Positions 26,405 through 36,537 are shown, counted from the first letter of the stretch. The stretch: DNA of 64,000 bases from Corynebacterium bouchesdurhonense (GCF_900078305.2 NZ_LT546025.1:1-64000), one strand, 5' to 3'. The notes: generated by a model not told the origin, from the sequence alone. Translations and numbers: made by a program.

Positions 26405-27468
26405 TACTCCTCCTCCGCATCCGTTCCGATCGCAATGGCCGCGCCGGCCCCGCCCGCTTCGGCCGCGCGCTCGCGCTCGATGTCGCGTTGGCGCTTCTCG
26501 TAGCGGGCCGCGTTCTGGGCGTCGTGGCGGTCGTAGGCGGCCACGATGCGAGAGATCAGGTGGTGGCGCACCACGTCCTCGGCCGCGAGCTCCTGGAATG
26601 AGATGCCCTCGATGTCGCCCAGGATGCGCCGGGCCACGCGCAGGCCGGAGACGGTCCCGCGCGGCAGGTCCACCTGGGACACGTCGCCGGTGACCACCAT
26701 CTTCGAGCCGAAGCCCAGGCGGGTGAGGAACATTTTCATCTGCGCGCCGGTGGTGTTCTGCGCCTCGTCCAGGATCACAAACGCATCGGACAGGGTGCGT
26801 CCGCGCATGTAGGCCAGGGGCGCGACCTCGATGATGCCGGCCTCGATGAGCTTGGGAATCATCTCCGGGTCCAGCATGTCGCGCAGCGCGTCATACAGCG
26901 GGCGCAGGTACGGGTCGATCTTGTCCGACAGCGTGCCCGGCAAGAAACCGAGCTTCTCCCCCGCCTCGACGGCCGGGCGGGTGAGGATGATCCGCTTGAC
27001 CTCTTTGTTCTGCAGCGCCTGCACCGCCTTCGCCACGGCCAGGTACGTCTTGCCGGAACCCGCGGGGCCGATGCCGAAGGTGATCGTGTTCTCGTCGATC
27101 GCGTCGACGTAGCGGCGCTGGCCGGCCGTCTTCGGGCGGATCACCTTGCCCTTGCGCGCCACGATCTCGGCACCGAGGATCTCGGCTACGGATTCAGGCG
27201 CCTCCGTTTCCATGATGCGCGTGGCGTGCACCACCGTGTCGCCGGTGATGGGCACACCCCGCCTCGCCATCGATTCCAGCTCGTCGAGCACGCGCAGCAC
27301 GTAGGCCACGTCGCGCTCCGCGCCCCGCACCGTGACGGTGGTGCCGCGGGCGTGCACGTCCGCGGCGTGGTGCTGGTTGAGCACCCGCAGGTTGTCGTCG
27401 TTGATGCCGAGCACCGACTGCGCGTACGCGGAGTCCAGTTCGATCTTGCGGGTGACCAGTTCTTCCAT
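26404..27468 (-). CDS. phoH: PhoH-family ATPase
   Basis: A 354-aa PhoH-like ATPase: P-loop [29 protein letters not shown], Walker B-like [12 protein letters not shown], and [23 protein letters not shown]. The N-terminal 100 residues form a KH-like domain ([21 protein letters not shown]). It is linked to RNA metabolism with YbeY. AGGGAG lies 5 nt before the ATG. A C-terminal Glu/Ala-rich tail follows the ATPase core. Confidence 0.95.
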   Translation of the reverse strand: MEELVTRKIELDSAYAQSVLGINDDNLRVLNQHHAADVHARGTTVTVRGAERDVAYVLRVLDELESMARRGVPITGDTVVHATRIMETEAPESVAEILGAEIVARKGKVIRPKTAGQRRYVDAIDENTITFGIGPAGSGKTYLAVAKAVQALQNKEVKRIILTRPAVEAGEKLGFLPGTLSDKIDPYLRPLYDALRDMLDPEMIPKLIEAGIIEVAPLAYMRGRTLSDAFVILDEAQNTTGAQMKMFLTRLGFGSKMVVTGDVSQVDLPRGTVSGLRVARRILGDIEGISFQELAAEDVVRHHLISRIVAAYDRHDAQNAARYEKRQRDIERERAAEAGGAGAAIAIGTDAEEE

Positions 27469-27481
27469 AATGCTCCCTAAA

Positions 27482-28174
27482 CTACCAGCGCCCGGTCAGC
27501 GCACCGATGGCGCAGAGCCCGGCAAAGGCGGCGCTCGCCGTGCGAAGCACCTCCGGGCCCAGCCGCACCGGCTCGCCGCCGATCAGCTGCAGCTCGTCCG
27601 CGCCGATGCCGCCCTCGGGGCCGATCACCAGCCAGATGTCGTCCGAGAACGCCACGTCCTTGATCGAGGTCTGCGCGTCCTCGTGGAGGACGAGCTTTTG
27701 CTTGTCCACGCTTCCCAGCTCGCGGGTACCCACCGGCATCCGCACCTCCGGCACCCACGCCCGCCGCGCCTGCTTCGCCGCGGCCACCGCCTGGTTCTGC
27801 CACTTCTCCACCTGCTTGGCTTGCTTCTGCTCGGGCCAGCGCGCGATGGTGCGGTGGCTGATCCACGGGACGATCTCGTCGGCGCCGGCCTGCACCGCCA
27901 GGTCCACGGCCAACTCCGCGCGCTCGGATTTCGGGATGGCCTGGACCACCGTCACCCGCGGGGTGGGCGCGGGCACTTCGGTATGCGCGATGACCTCGCC
28001 CACCACCTCCTCCTTGGAGGCGCGGGTCACGGTGATGGTGGCGGTGAGCCCGGCGCCGTCGGTAAGCACAATGCTCTCCCCCGGCGCGATCCGCTTCACG
28101 TGGGCGTGCTGCGCCTCCGCTCCGGTGAGCCGGCCGGAAAGCGGGTCCGGGGTGAGGAAGTAGGCCAGCGACAC
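27482..28174 (-). CDS. rsmE: 16S rRNA m3U1498 methyltransferase
   Basis: A 230-aa SPOUT methyltransferase. An N-terminal PUA-like part (HAHVKRIAPGESIVLTDGAG) precedes the SPOUT knot with WLVIGPEGGIGADE and RLGPEVLRTASAAFAGL. It methylates U1498 in 16S rRNA. GTG 28174 overlaps the dnaJ stop (TAGTG). A near-copy of the 12-mer (27710-27721, one mismatch) encodes SVDKQK. Confidence 0.94.
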   Translation of the reverse strand: MSLAYFLTPDPLSGRLTGAEAQHAHVKRIAPGESIVLTDGAGLTATITVTRASKEEVVGEVIAHTEVPAPTPRVTVVQAIPKSERAELAVDLAVQAGADEIVPWISHRTIARWPEQKQAKQVEKWQNQAVAAAKQARRAWVPEVRMPVGTRELGSVDKQKLVLHEDAQTSIKDVAFSDDIWLVIGPEGGIGADELQLIGGEPVRLGPEVLRTASAAFAGLCAIGALTGRW

Positions 28175-29301
28175 TAGCGGCGGAACCTGTCTCGCATGCG
28201 GGAGAAGAAGCCCTCCCCGCCCGCGCCCTGGTCTGTGTGCACCTCGGCGTTGTGCGGGGAGCCGTCGCGCAGCTGGGTCAGCGCCTCGCGCTCCGCGCCG
28301 CTGAGCTCGGTTGGCACGGTGACCTGGACGTGCGCAACCAGGTCGCCGCGGCGGTCCGAGCGGATCAGCGGCATACCCTCTCCGGGCAGGTGCACCGTGT
28401 CGCCCGGCTGGGTGCCGGCGGGCACGTCGATGCGGGTCTGGCCGCCCGCCAGGTCCTCCACGGTGACGGAGGTGCCCAGCGCCGCGTCGTACATCGGCAC
28501 GTTGAGCTGGAGGAAGAGGTCATTGCCCTCGCGCACGAAGTAGGGGTGCGGCTCGGTCTGCACCTCCACGTAGAGATCACCTGCCGGGCCTCCGCCGTGG
28601 CCCACCTCGCCCTGGCCGGCCATGCGGATGCGCATGCCGGAGGCGATGCCCGCCGGCACGTTGACGGTGAGGTCGCGGGTGGCGCGCACGCGGCCGTCGC
28701 CCGCGCACTGGCGGCACGGGTCCTGAATAATCTCGCCGTAGCCGTGGCACTTGGGGCAGTCCCGGGTGGTCATCACGTTGCCCAGGAAGGACTGCTGCAC
28801 CTCCTGCACGGAGCCGGTCCCCGCGCAGTGGTCGCACGTCACGGGCGCGGACTCGGACTCGGAGCCGGTGCCGTGGCACTGCTCGCACAGCACGGCCGTG
28901 TCCAGCGCCACCTCCTTCTTCACGCCGGAGAACGCCTCCTCGAGGGTGATGGTGGTGCGCAACAGCGCGTCGTTGCCCGGCTGCACTCGCGAGCGAGGCC
29001 CGCGGGTGGTGCCCCCGCCGCCGAAGAAGGCCTCGAAGATGTCGCCCAATCCCCCGCCGAAGCCGCCGGGCGCGCCGCCTCCCTGCTCCATCGGGTCGCC
29101 GCCGCGGTCCACAATCGAGCGTTTCTGCGGATCCAGCAGCACCTCCTGCGCCAGCGAGATCTCGGCGAACCGCTCCTGCGCTTCCTCGGACGGGTTCACG
29201 TCCGGGTGGTACTTGCGCGCCAGCTTGCGGTACGCCTTCTTAATCTCCTGCTCCGTCGCCTCCCGGTCCACACCGAGGATGCCGTAGTAATCCCGAGCCA
29301 A
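28174..29301 (-). CDS. dnaJ: chaperone DnaJ (second-type, HrcA-linked)
   Basis: A 375-aa type I J-protein. J domain with HPD motif ([11 protein letters not shown]), Gly-rich linker ([14 protein letters not shown]), four zinc-finger repeats ([32 protein letters not shown]) and C-terminal substrate domains. It stimulates DnaK ATPase. Linkage to hrcA marks it as the DnaJ2 type of actinobacteria. Start is TTG 29301 with AAAGAG upstream. Confidence 0.95.
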   Translation of the reverse strand: MARDYYGILGVDREATEQEIKKAYRKLARKYHPDVNPSEEAQERFAEISLAQEVLLDPQKRSIVDRGGDPMEQGGGAPGGFGGGLGDIFEAFFGGGGTTRGPRSRVQPGNDALLRTTITLEEAFSGVKKEVALDTAVLCEQCHGTGSESESAPVTCDHCAGTGSVQEVQQSFLGNVMTTRDCPKCHGYGEIIQDPCRQCAGDGRVRATRDLTVNVPAGIASGMRIRMAGQGEVGHGGGPAGDLYVEVQTEPHPYFVREGNDLFLQLNVPMYDAALGTSVTVEDLAGGQTRIDVPAGTQPGDTVHLPGEGMPLIRSDRRGDLVAHVQVTVPTELSGAEREALTQLRDGSPHNAEVHTDQGAGGEGFFSRMRDRFRR

Positions 29302-29381
29302 GGTTGTAACTCTTTCCCTTCCACACCTGTGCTGCGTTTACACGTTGCCGCGTCTCAAGGTTCAAGCGGCGCCGCGGGCGT

Positions 29382-30398
29382 CTACTCGCCGCTGAGAATG
29401 CGGCTGATGTAGCCGGCCACCGCCGCAACTTTCTGAATGGTACCCGGATAGTCCATGTGCGTCGGACCGACTACTCCCAAGCCGCCCAGCGCTTCCGCCC
29501 CGGCACCATATGCAGTTGTAACAACCGCGGCGCGCGATAATTCCTCGTCCTCGTTCTCCCGGCCGATGCGCACCGAGACGTGCTCGAGTTCCTGCGCGCT
29601 GGCCAGGAGCTTCAGTACCACCACCTGCTCCTCCAGCGCGTCGATCACGCTGTGCAGGTCGCCCGTGCCGTAGAGGGTGAGATTGCCGGCGCCGGCGATG
29701 AGCAGGCGGTCCGAGGTCGTCTCCACCAGCGTGCCGATCAGCACGCCCGTGGCGCGCTGCGCCGCGTGCGCAATGTCCGCGGGCGCGCCGGCGGCCAACG
29801 CGCTGAGCGATTCCGCAGCCTCGCGCATGGTCTTGCCCACCAGCACCTGGTTGAGCACGTCGCGCAGCTGGCGCACCGCCTCCTCGCCCACCGGCGTATC
29901 CAGCTCCACGTTGCGCTGGTCCACGCGCCCGGCGTCGGTGATCAGCACCAGCAGCAGGCGGGTGGGCGTGAGCGCAACCACCTCGCAGTGCTTGACGCGC
30001 GACACGTTCAGGGTGGGCAGCTGCACCACGGCGGCCTGGTTGGTCAGCTGCGCCAGAAGCTGCACCGAGCGGCGCAGCACATCCTCCATGTCCACGCCGC
30101 TCTCCAGGAAGGTGAGCATCGCCCGGCGCTCGGCGGCGGAGAGCGGCTTCACGTCGTGCAACGCGTCCACGAACGCGCGGTAACCGGCCTCGGTGGGGAT
30201 GCGCCCGGAGCTGGCGTGGGTCTGCTCGATGTAGCCCTGCTGCTCCAGCACGCTCATGTCGTTGCGGATGGTTGCGGGGCTGACTTTCAGGCCGTGGCGC
30301 TCCACCAGCGACTTGGAGCCCACCGGCTCCTGGCTGGCGATGTAGTCCGCAACGATGGCGCGCAGCACGGCTTTGCGTCTTGCGTCGGCGGCACTCAT
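29382..30398 (-). CDS. hrcA: heat-inducible transcription repressor HrcA
   Basis: A 338-aa repressor of class I heat-shock genes that binds CIRCE operators. N-terminal winged helix ([56 protein letters not shown]) and GAF-like C-terminal domain ([20 protein letters not shown]) are complete. I see no CIRCE element in this window, so its targets (probably groES/groEL) are elsewhere. Confidence 0.95.
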   Translation of the reverse strand: MSAADARRKAVLRAIVADYIASQEPVGSKSLVERHGLKVSPATIRNDMSVLEQQGYIEQTHASSGRIPTEAGYRAFVDALHDVKPLSAAERRAMLTFLESGVDMEDVLRRSVQLLAQLTNQAAVVQLPTLNVSRVKHCEVVALTPTRLLLVLITDAGRVDQRNVELDTPVGEEAVRQLRDVLNQVLVGKTMREAAESLSALAAGAPADIAHAAQRATGVLIGTLVETTSDRLLIAGAGNLTLYGTGDLHSVIDALEEQVVVLKLLASAQELEHVSVRIGRENEDEELSRAAVVTTAYGAGAEALGGLGVVGPTHMDYPGTIQKVAAVAGYISRILSGE

Positions 30399-30406
30399 AG
30401 TGGCAA

Positions 30407-30412
30407 ATGGTA
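30407..30412 (-). promoter_or_regulatory. -10 hexamer TACCAT for hrcA
   Basis: Reverse-strand TACCAT ends 8 nt before the hrcA ATG, between hemW and hrcA. Confidence 0.4.
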
Positions 30413-30420
30413 CCCGCGCG

Positions 30421-31539
30421 CTACTCGGACGCCAGTAGGTCGGTCACGATGCCGTCGACAAGCAATCGCCCCTTGTCCGTCACCGCAATGCGCTCACCGA
30501 CGGTGATCAGCCCAGCTCGAGCATGCTTTTCGACGTCCCCCGTAACGCTGCCCCTCCGCACCCCCTCGCGCAGCCGCAGGCCGAGCATGACCTCCTCGAA
30601 GTGGCGGATCTCCGGGGTAATCTCCTCCGTCTCCGCGACGGGCAGCCGGCCGGCGGCGAGGGTCTCGGCGTAGCGCTCGGGGCGCTTGACGTTGAAGAAG
30701 CGGCTGTCCCCGATGGTGCTGTACGCGCCCGGGCCCGCGCCCCACCAGTTGCCGCCTCGCCAATAAAGCAGGTTGTGGCGGCACTCCCCGCCCGCCTTGG
30801 CCCAGTTGGACACCTCGTACCATCCGTAGCCGGCGGCCTCGAGCGTGTCCGCGATCAGCTCGTAGCGCGAAGCGTAGGCCTCCTCCTGCGGCGGGGGCAG
30901 CTCACCGCGGCGGATCTTGCGCGACATGGCGGTGCCATCCTCCACGATCAGGGAGTAGGCGCTGACGTGGTCCACGCCCGTACCCAGGATCGCCTCGAGG
31001 GTGGCGCGCACGTCATCGTCGGTTTCCGTGGGCGTGCCGTAGATCATGTCAAGGTTCACGTGCTCGAACCCGGCCGCCAGCGCCTCCCTCGCCGCCGCCG
31101 TGGCCCGCCCGGGGGTGTGGCGGCGGTCCAGCACCTTGAGCACCGGGGCCGAGGCGGACTGCATACCGAGCGAGACGCGGGTGAAGCCGTGGTCGAGCAG
31201 GCCATCGAAGTAGGCGGGGCTGGTGGATTCCGGGTTGGACTCGGTGGTGATCTCCGCGCCCGGGCGGATGCCGATGTGCTGGCGGATCATGCCCAGGATG
31301 CGGCCTAGGCCCTCCGCCCCCAGAAGGCTCGGGGTGCCGCCGCCGATGAACACGGTGTCCGCCTCCGGCAGCTCGGCCCCCGCCGCCGCCAGCTCCAGCT
31401 CGCGGCCCAGCGCCTCCAGGTAGGTGGCGTGCGAGGTGTCTACCTCCGTGGGCGTGTAGGTGTTGAAGTCGCAGTACCCGCAGCGGCTCGCGCAAAAGGG
31501 CACGTGGATGTACACGCCAAAGTTGTCCATGGCGGACAT
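30421..31539 (-). CDS. hemW: radical SAM haem chaperone HemW (HemN-like)
   Basis: A 372-aa radical SAM protein with the CxxxCxxC cluster motif ([13 protein letters not shown], about residues 14-26), [17 protein letters not shown] and [22 protein letters not shown]. HemW proteins transfer haem rather than oxidise coproporphyrinogen; the chain start and linkage to hrcA/dnaJ fit HemW. Two 12-mer-like sites lie close together near the 3' end (30452-30463 and 30525-30536) in opposite orientations. ATG 31530 is an alternative start. Confidence 0.92.
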   Translation of the reverse strand: MSAMDNFGVYIHVPFCASRCGYCDFNTYTPTEVDTSHATYLEALGRELELAAAGAELPEADTVFIGGGTPSLLGAEGLGRILGMIRQHIGIRPGAEITTESNPESTSPAYFDGLLDHGFTRVSLGMQSASAPVLKVLDRRHTPGRATAAAREALAAGFEHVNLDMIYGTPTETDDDVRATLEAILGTGVDHVSAYSLIVEDGTAMSRKIRRGELPPPQEEAYASRYELIADTLEAAGYGWYEVSNWAKAGGECRHNLLYWRGGNWWGAGPGAYSTIGDSRFFNVKRPERYAETLAAGRLPVAETEEITPEIRHFEEVMLGLRLREGVRRGSVTGDVEKHARAGLITVGERIAVTDKGRLLVDGIVTDLLASE

Positions 31540-31548
31540 TCTAGGGAC

Positions 31549-31576
31549 ACCTAGGCGATACCTATGGATACCTAGG
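31549..31576. repeat. three phased ACCTA-type direct repeats upstream of hemW
   Basis: ACCTAGG at 31549, ACCTATGG at 31560 and ACCTAGG at 31570 recur every 10-11 bp, one helical turn, just upstream of the hemW start and overlapping the stop of the previous gene. They could be an operator; nothing identifies the binder. Confidence 0.5.
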
Positions 31577-32276
31577 CGCCGCGGCGGCTCCGCTTGGCCG
31601 CCACCTTGGCCACCACCGCGTCGATGCGGGCGCGCTCCTCCAAAAACTCGGGAGGGTTGGAGCCGCGCATGGTGCGGGTGAACGCCGGGTGGTCCTCGCA
31701 CACCGTCTCGATCCACCCCTCCGCCGCGGCCTCCACCAGCTCGCCGGCGCGGGCGTAGAGGTGCGGCAGGCTCACCGCGCCGAGCTCGCGTGCCACCATC
31801 TCGGTCTGCTCCAGCACGTACTGCACCACCTCGCCCAGGTGCTGCACCACCAAGTCGGTGCGGCCGGTCAGCGAGTCGTGCATGGTCTGCACGGAGTAGG
31901 GCGCTTCCAGGGGGTAGAGGTCGACCAACCCGGATGCGTCGAGAAGCTCGGGCTCCGGAACCTTCTCCTCCTCGCGCGCGGAAGCAGAGAGAATCCCGGC
32001 GCGCATGCCGGAGGTCAGCGCCTGGCGCAGGCCAATCAGCTCGCCGACCACGCGGCGGGCGTCCTGGCGCGCGTCGTCCACGATCTCGGAGAACTCGGCG
32101 AGGCAGTCGTCTGCCAGCTCGCCGTCATAATCCGCCACCGCCTCCGCGATGTGCTCGATGTACTCCGCCACCTCGTCGCCGATGTTGTAGATCTCCTGCG
32201 TCAGCTCGCGGTGGCGCAGCACGGCCGCGGTTTTGTGCATGGCGTGCGCCCCCTTTGCAGCAAGTGTGGAATCCAT
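31572..32276 (-). CDS. conserved all-helical protein of unknown function
   Basis: A 234-aa acidic, alpha-helical protein without signal peptide or membrane segments. Visible blocks include LRHRELTQEIYNIGDEVAEYIEHIAEAVADYD, QDARRVVGELIGLRQALTSGMRAGIL and EVVQYVLEQTEMVARELG. The pattern of long amphipathic helices is reminiscent of PhoU-like folds, but I do not recognise the family. An exact 12-mer (31936-31947) encodes ELLDASG. It sits between fadD15 and hemW on the same strand. Confidence 0.75.
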   Translation of the reverse strand: MDSTLAAKGAHAMHKTAAVLRHRELTQEIYNIGDEVAEYIEHIAEAVADYDGELADDCLAEFSEIVDDARQDARRVVGELIGLRQALTSGMRAGILSASAREEEKVPEPELLDASGLVDLYPLEAPYSVQTMHDSLTGRTDLVVQHLGEVVQYVLEQTEMVARELGAVSLPHLYARAGELVEAAAEGWIETVCEDHPAFTRTMRGSNPPEFLEERARIDAVVAKVAAKRSRRGA

Positions 32277-32341
32277 GGCGAAGTGCTCGGAAACGGATGC
32301 TAGGCCAACGGGGGCGCGGCGGGCTTGAGGCGCGCCGAAAT

Positions 32342-34162
32342 CTAGCGCTGGTACAGCTTGTCGATGTCCTCCTGGAAACGCTGGAACACCACGTTGCGCT
32401 TGACCTTCATGGTCGGGGTCATCTCGTCGTGCTGTTCGGAGAGGTCCCGGTCCAGGATGCGGAACTTCTTGATGGCCTCGGTGCGCGAGACCGTGGCGTT
32501 GGCCATGTTCACCGCGTCCTGCACCTCCGCGCGCAGGGCCGGGTCCTGCGCCAGGTCAGAGAGCTTGCGGTTGGCCGGGATGTTGTGGTTTGCCTTCCAG
32601 CGCTTCAGCTCCTCCTCGTCGAGGGTGACCAGCACGCCAACGAACGGCTTGCCGTCCCCCACCACCAGGGCGTTGGAGATCAGCGGGTCCTGGCGGATGA
32701 TCTCCTCCATCGGCCCGGGCGAGATGTTCTTGCCGCCGGCGGTGACAATCAGGTCCTTCTTGCGGCCGGTGATGGAGACGAAGCCGTCCTCGTCCACCTC
32801 GCCCAAGTCGCCGGTGTTGAACCAGCCGTCATCGAAGGCCTCCTCGGTGGCCTCGGGGTTGTTCCAGTAGCGGCTGATCACGCCGGGGCCGGAGAACTCG
32901 ATCTCCCCGTCATCGTTGATGCGCACCGCGTAGCCGTTCACCGGCTGGCCCACGGTGCCCACCTTGTGCGCGTCGGCGTGGTTCACGCAGCAGGCGGCGC
33001 AGGTCTCGGTGAGCCCGTAGCCCTCGTAGATGGGCAGGCCCATGCCGCGGAAGAAGTGACCCAGGTCCTGGCTCATCGCGGAGCCGCCGGTGATGCCGTA
33101 CCAGGCGGAGCCGCCCACCGCGGCCTTGATCTTGCTGTAGACCAGCTTGTCGTACAGCGCCACCTTGGCCCTCTGCACCCTGGTGGGGCCGGCCTCGGTG
33201 TCCAGCGCGCGGGAATATTCGATGGCGGCCTTCTCCGCCTCCAGGAAGACGCGCTTGCCCACGGCCGAGCCGTCCGCGGCCTTGTTGTAGGCAGCCTCGC
33301 GCACCTTCTCAAACACGCGGGGCACGCCCACCACCAGGTTCGGGCGAACGCGCTGCAGCTCCACGGTCAAAGTGGAGATGTCGGACCAGTGCGACTGGGT
33401 GGCGCCGGAGATGGTCCAGGAGATGGACACCGCGCGCATCAGCACGTGCGCCAGCGGCAGGAAGGTGACCATGCGCTGGCCGGGGTAGGACACCTCGCCG
33501 ATCTTGTTCTCCAGCAGCGCCCAGCACTGGTGCGCCCAGTTGCCGTGGGTGATCTCCACGCCCTTGGGCCGGCCGGTGGTGCCGGAGGTGTAGATGATGG
33601 AGGCGAGGTCCGGCTGGCGGATGGCCTCCCACCGTGCGTCGACAAGCGATTGCTCCACCGAGCGCCCCTCGAACTTCAACGTCTCCACCCCGGAGGCGTT
33701 GAATTCGTAGACGCGCTCGAGGCGCGAGTTCTTGTACACGCCGTCCGGCAAAAACGGTTCAAGCAGCTGGGTGTGGTCCCGCGTCTCGCTGAACGCGATC
33801 TTGGCGCCCGAATCCTCCAAAATCCACTGGATCTGGTGCGTGGAACTGGTGGGGTAAATCGGCACGGACGCCGCGCCGGCGGCCCAGATGGCGAAATCCA
33901 TCAAGGACCACTCGTAGCGGGTGCTGGAGAAGATAGCCACCCGGTCCCCCGGCTCCACCCCTGCGGCGATAAGCCCCTTTGCCGCTTCGAACACCTCGGT
34001 GAGGAACTCGCCCGCGGTCACGGACACCCACTCGTAGTTGCGCGGCCGGTAGTACAGCACCAGGTGCGGCTGCTCGCGGCACAGGGTGATCAGGCGGCGC
34101 AGACAGTTGTCCGTGTCTTTCAGGGTGAAACCGGATTCGGTTGCATACGTCTTCGACGGCAT
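32342..34162 (-). CDS. fadD15: long-chain fatty-acid-CoA ligase (FadD15 type)
   Basis: A 606-aa AMP-forming acyl-CoA synthetase of the FadD15/FAA group. Motifs: ASIIYTSGTTGRPKGVEITHGNW (P-loop-like A3), IYEGYGLTETCA (A5), WFNTGDLGEVDEDGFVSITGRKKDLIVTAGGKNISPGPME (A7/A8). It activates long-chain fatty acids for lipid synthesis. ATG 34162 has TACAGT 7 nt upstream. An exact 12-mer (33636-33647) encodes SLVDARW. Divergent from malQ. Confidence 0.93.
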   Translation of the reverse strand: MPSKTYATESGFTLKDTDNCLRRLITLCREQPHLVLYYRPRNYEWVSVTAGEFLTEVFEAAKGLIAAGVEPGDRVAIFSSTRYEWSLMDFAIWAAGAASVPIYPTSSTHQIQWILEDSGAKIAFSETRDHTQLLEPFLPDGVYKNSRLERVYEFNASGVETLKFEGRSVEQSLVDARWEAIRQPDLASIIYTSGTTGRPKGVEITHGNWAHQCWALLENKIGEVSYPGQRMVTFLPLAHVLMRAVSISWTISGATQSHWSDISTLTVELQRVRPNLVVGVPRVFEKVREAAYNKAADGSAVGKRVFLEAEKAAIEYSRALDTEAGPTRVQRAKVALYDKLVYSKIKAAVGGSAWYGITGGSAMSQDLGHFFRGMGLPIYEGYGLTETCAACCVNHADAHKVGTVGQPVNGYAVRINDDGEIEFSGPGVISRYWNNPEATEEAFDDGWFNTGDLGEVDEDGFVSITGRKKDLIVTAGGKNISPGPMEEIIRQDPLISNALVVGDGKPFVGVLVTLDEEELKRWKANHNIPANRKLSDLAQDPALRAEVQDAVNMANATVSRTEAIKKFRILDRDLSEQHDEMTPTMKVKRNVVFQRFQEDIDKLYQR

Positions 34163-34169
34163 AGGGGCA

Positions 34170-34175
34170 ACTGTA
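34170..34175 (-). promoter_or_regulatory. -10 hexamer TACAGT for fadD15
   Basis: Reverse-strand hexamer ending 7 nt before ATG 34162; leaderless layout. Confidence 0.45.
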
Positions 34176-34219
34176 CCCCGCACTCCCCACACGGCTCGGC
34201 GTTGAAGCGGGACGTTTGG

Positions 34220-34225
34220 CACAAT
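34220..34225 (+). promoter_or_regulatory. -10 hexamer CACAAT for malQ
   Basis: Ends 8 nt before GTG 34234, favouring that GTG over the ATG one codon later. Confidence 0.4.
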
Positions 34226-34233
34226 GGCCACTT

Positions 34234-36423
34234 GTGATGAACGGGGACCTGCTGCTCGAACTCGCCGAGGCCTACGGCTTCGGCACCGTCTACCGCGCCT
34301 CGAACGGCCTGATCACGGCGCCTCCCGAAACGTCGTTTCTGAAGCTGCTCCGCGCATTGGGGCTCGAGCTTGACGACGACCCCTCGGAAGAAACCCTCCG
34401 CTTCTACCTCGAAGCCCGCCGCCGCGAGCAGGCGACGCGCCCCCTGCCGCCCTGCGTGGTGGCCACAGAGGGCGAGGAGCGCCACTTCAACGTGCACGTG
34501 CACGACGGCCACCCGGCCCACTGCTGGATCCGCCTGGAGGACGGCGGTTCCCGCGACGCGTACCAGGACGAGAACTGGGCGCCGCCCGTCACCGCCGCCG
34601 ACGGCGTGGTGTGGGGCGAGGCTACCTTCCACGTCCCCGGGGACCTGCCCGCGGGCTGGCACGAGCTGCACCTCGAGTCAGACGACTTCACCCAAACCTG
34701 CACCCTGATTGTCACCCCCGCCCAGCTGGAGACCAACCAGCGCTACATCCAGGACCCGGTGTGGGGCGTGATGGCGCAGCTCTACTCCGTGCGCTCGGCT
34801 CAATCCTGGGGCATCGGGGACTTCGAGGACCTCGGGCGCCTGGCGCAGGTGGTGGCGGCGGAGGGTGCCGACTACCTGCTGATCAACCCCGTCCACGCCG
34901 CACAGCCCGTCCCGCCCGTGGAGGATTCCCCGTACCTGCCCACCTCGCGCAGGTTTGTCAACCCCATCTACATCTCCGTCGAGTCCGTGCCGGAGTTCGG
35001 GCGTTTGCCTGACGACGTCCGCGCCGAGGTCGCCGCCCTAGCTGCCCCGTTGAAGGCCGCGAACCGCTCCGCCTCCCCGCTTGAGCGGGACGCCATCTTC
35101 GCCGCCAAGCTCCAGGTGCTGCGCGAGCTGTTCTACCTCTCCGGCGAGGACGAAGAGCGCACCCGCAGCTTCGAGCTGTTCGCGCTGGACGAGGGCGAGG
35201 GCCTGGAGGACTTCGCGCGCTGGTGCGCCGAGGCGGCGCTGGCCGCGGAGGCTGCGCTGGCTGCAGAGGCCGCGGAGGTTACGGGGGCTGCGGGGCGCGG
35301 CGGGGTGACTCGGCACGGCGGTGGCGAGGAGCTGGCCGAAACAACCCGCTTCTACATGTGGCTGCAGTTCATCGCCGACGAGCAGCGCCGCGTGGCCCAG
35401 GAGCAGGCGCTGGCCGCCGGCATGCGCATCGGCATCATGACCGACCTGGCGGTGGGCATCCACCCCGACGGCGCCGACGCGCACACCCTGGCCGCCTCCC
35501 TGGTGGCCGACGCCTCCGTGGGCGCTCCGCCCGACCAGTACTCCCAGCAGGGCCAGGACTGGTCCCAGCCGCCGTGGAACCCGCAGGCCCTGGCGGAGTC
35601 CGGCTACGCCCCCTGGCGCGACCTGCTGCGCACAGTGCTGCGCCACTCCGGCGGCATCCGCGTCGACCACGTCTTAGGCCTGTTCCGCCTGTTCTGGCTC
35701 CCGCGCATGGGCACACCGGCTGAGGGCGCCTACATGAACTACGACCACGAGGCCATGGTGGGCGTCCTCGCCCTCGAGGCGCAGCGCGCCGGCGCCGTGG
35801 TGGTGGGCGAGGACCTGGGTACCTTCGAGCCGTGGGTGCAGGAGGTCCTGCGCGACAAGGGCATCCTGGGCACCACCGTGGTGTGGTTCGAGTCGACCCC
35901 GCCGGACAATTCACCGCGCCCGAGCGAGCAGTACCGCAACCTCTCCCTCACCGCCATCGGCACCCACGACCTCCCGCCCACGGCCGGCTACATGGTGGGC
36001 GCCCACAACGCCCTGCGCCACGAGCTCGGCCTGGTCAAAGAGTCCCTCGAGGAGCTCAACGCCTCCGACGCGGTGTGGATCAGCCAGGTGCTCGCCCACG
36101 CGCAGGCGGAGGGCGCGTTCGAGGGCACGCCGCTTGCGCGCGTCGACTTCCTAGACAAAGACCTCGGCGAGTACGAGGATGTGGAGTCCCTCCTGGTAGG
36201 CCTGACCCGCTTTGTGGCCTCCACCCCGTCCGCCATGACGTGCACCAACCTCGTGGACATGGTGGGTGACGTGCGCATCCAAAACCAGCCTGGCACAAAC
36301 GCTACGCAGTACTCCAATTGGTGCATCCCGCTGTGCACCGGCGGCGGCGAGGCGGTGCTGATCGAGGACCTCGCCGACATGGAGCTCTTCCACCGCGTCG
36401 CGGAGGCCTCCCGCCGGCCGTAG
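34234..36423 (+). CDS. malQ: 4-alpha-glucanotransferase (amylomaltase)
   Basis: A 729-aa GH77 enzyme that transfers maltodextrin segments. It has the actinobacterial N-terminal extension (about 160 residues, beta-rich), then PVHAAQPVPPVEDSPYLPTSRRF, the nucleophile region RIGIMTDLAVGIHPDGAD, GIRVDHVLGLFRLFWLP, VVVGEDLGTFEPWV and GTHDLPPTAGYMVG. A low-complexity insert (residues about 333-370: repeated ALAAEA then GAAGRGGVTRHGGG) interrupts the fold, probably in a surface loop; its DNA (35225-35280) is imperfectly repeated. GTG 34234 and ATG 34237 are adjacent starts. Confidence 0.92.
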   Translation: MMNGDLLLELAEAYGFGTVYRASNGLITAPPETSFLKLLRALGLELDDDPSEETLRFYLEARRREQATRPLPPCVVATEGEERHFNVHVHDGHPAHCWIRLEDGGSRDAYQDENWAPPVTAADGVVWGEATFHVPGDLPAGWHELHLESDDFTQTCTLIVTPAQLETNQRYIQDPVWGVMAQLYSVRSAQSWGIGDFEDLGRLAQVVAAEGADYLLINPVHAAQPVPPVEDSPYLPTSRRFVNPIYISVESVPEFGRLPDDVRAEVAALAAPLKAANRSASPLERDAIFAAKLQVLRELFYLSGEDEERTRSFELFALDEGEGLEDFARWCAEAALAAEAALAAEAAEVTGAAGRGGVTRHGGGEELAETTRFYMWLQFIADEQRRVAQEQALAAGMRIGIMTDLAVGIHPDGADAHTLAASLVADASVGAPPDQYSQQGQDWSQPPWNPQALAESGYAPWRDLLRTVLRHSGGIRVDHVLGLFRLFWLPRMGTPAEGAYMNYDHEAMVGVLALEAQRAGAVVVGEDLGTFEPWVQEVLRDKGILGTTVVWFESTPPDNSPRPSEQYRNLSLTAIGTHDLPPTAGYMVGAHNALRHELGLVKESLEELNASDAVWISQVLAHAQAEGAFEGTPLARVDFLDKDLGEYEDVESLLVGLTRFVASTPSAMTCTNLVDMVGDVRIQNQPGTNATQYSNWCIPLCTGGGEAVLIEDLADMELFHRVAEASRRP

Positions 36424-36463
36424 CGCGGCGGCGGCGCGGCGCGGGCAGGCGGCGGCCCGGACA

Positions 36464-36537
36464 GCCAGAACTCGAAAGTAGCAGCTCGTTAAGGCCGTGT
36501 TTTCGGGGAATAACGAATTGCTACTTTCGAGTTCTGG
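36464..36537. repeat. 27-bp imperfect palindrome, intergenic repeat (MITE- or REP-like)
   Basis: Arms 36465-36491 and 36511-36537 are complementary at 25 of 27 positions around a 19-nt loop. It lies in the gap between malQ and the small membrane-protein genes and is more AT-rich than its surroundings. Convergent placement means it could terminate transcription in both directions. A related half-copy is at 23107-23140. Confidence 0.75.

Noticed and set aside
29302..30420. CIRCE operator around hrcA/dnaJ
   Set aside because: No TTAGCACTC-N9-GAGTGCTAA-like sequence was found.
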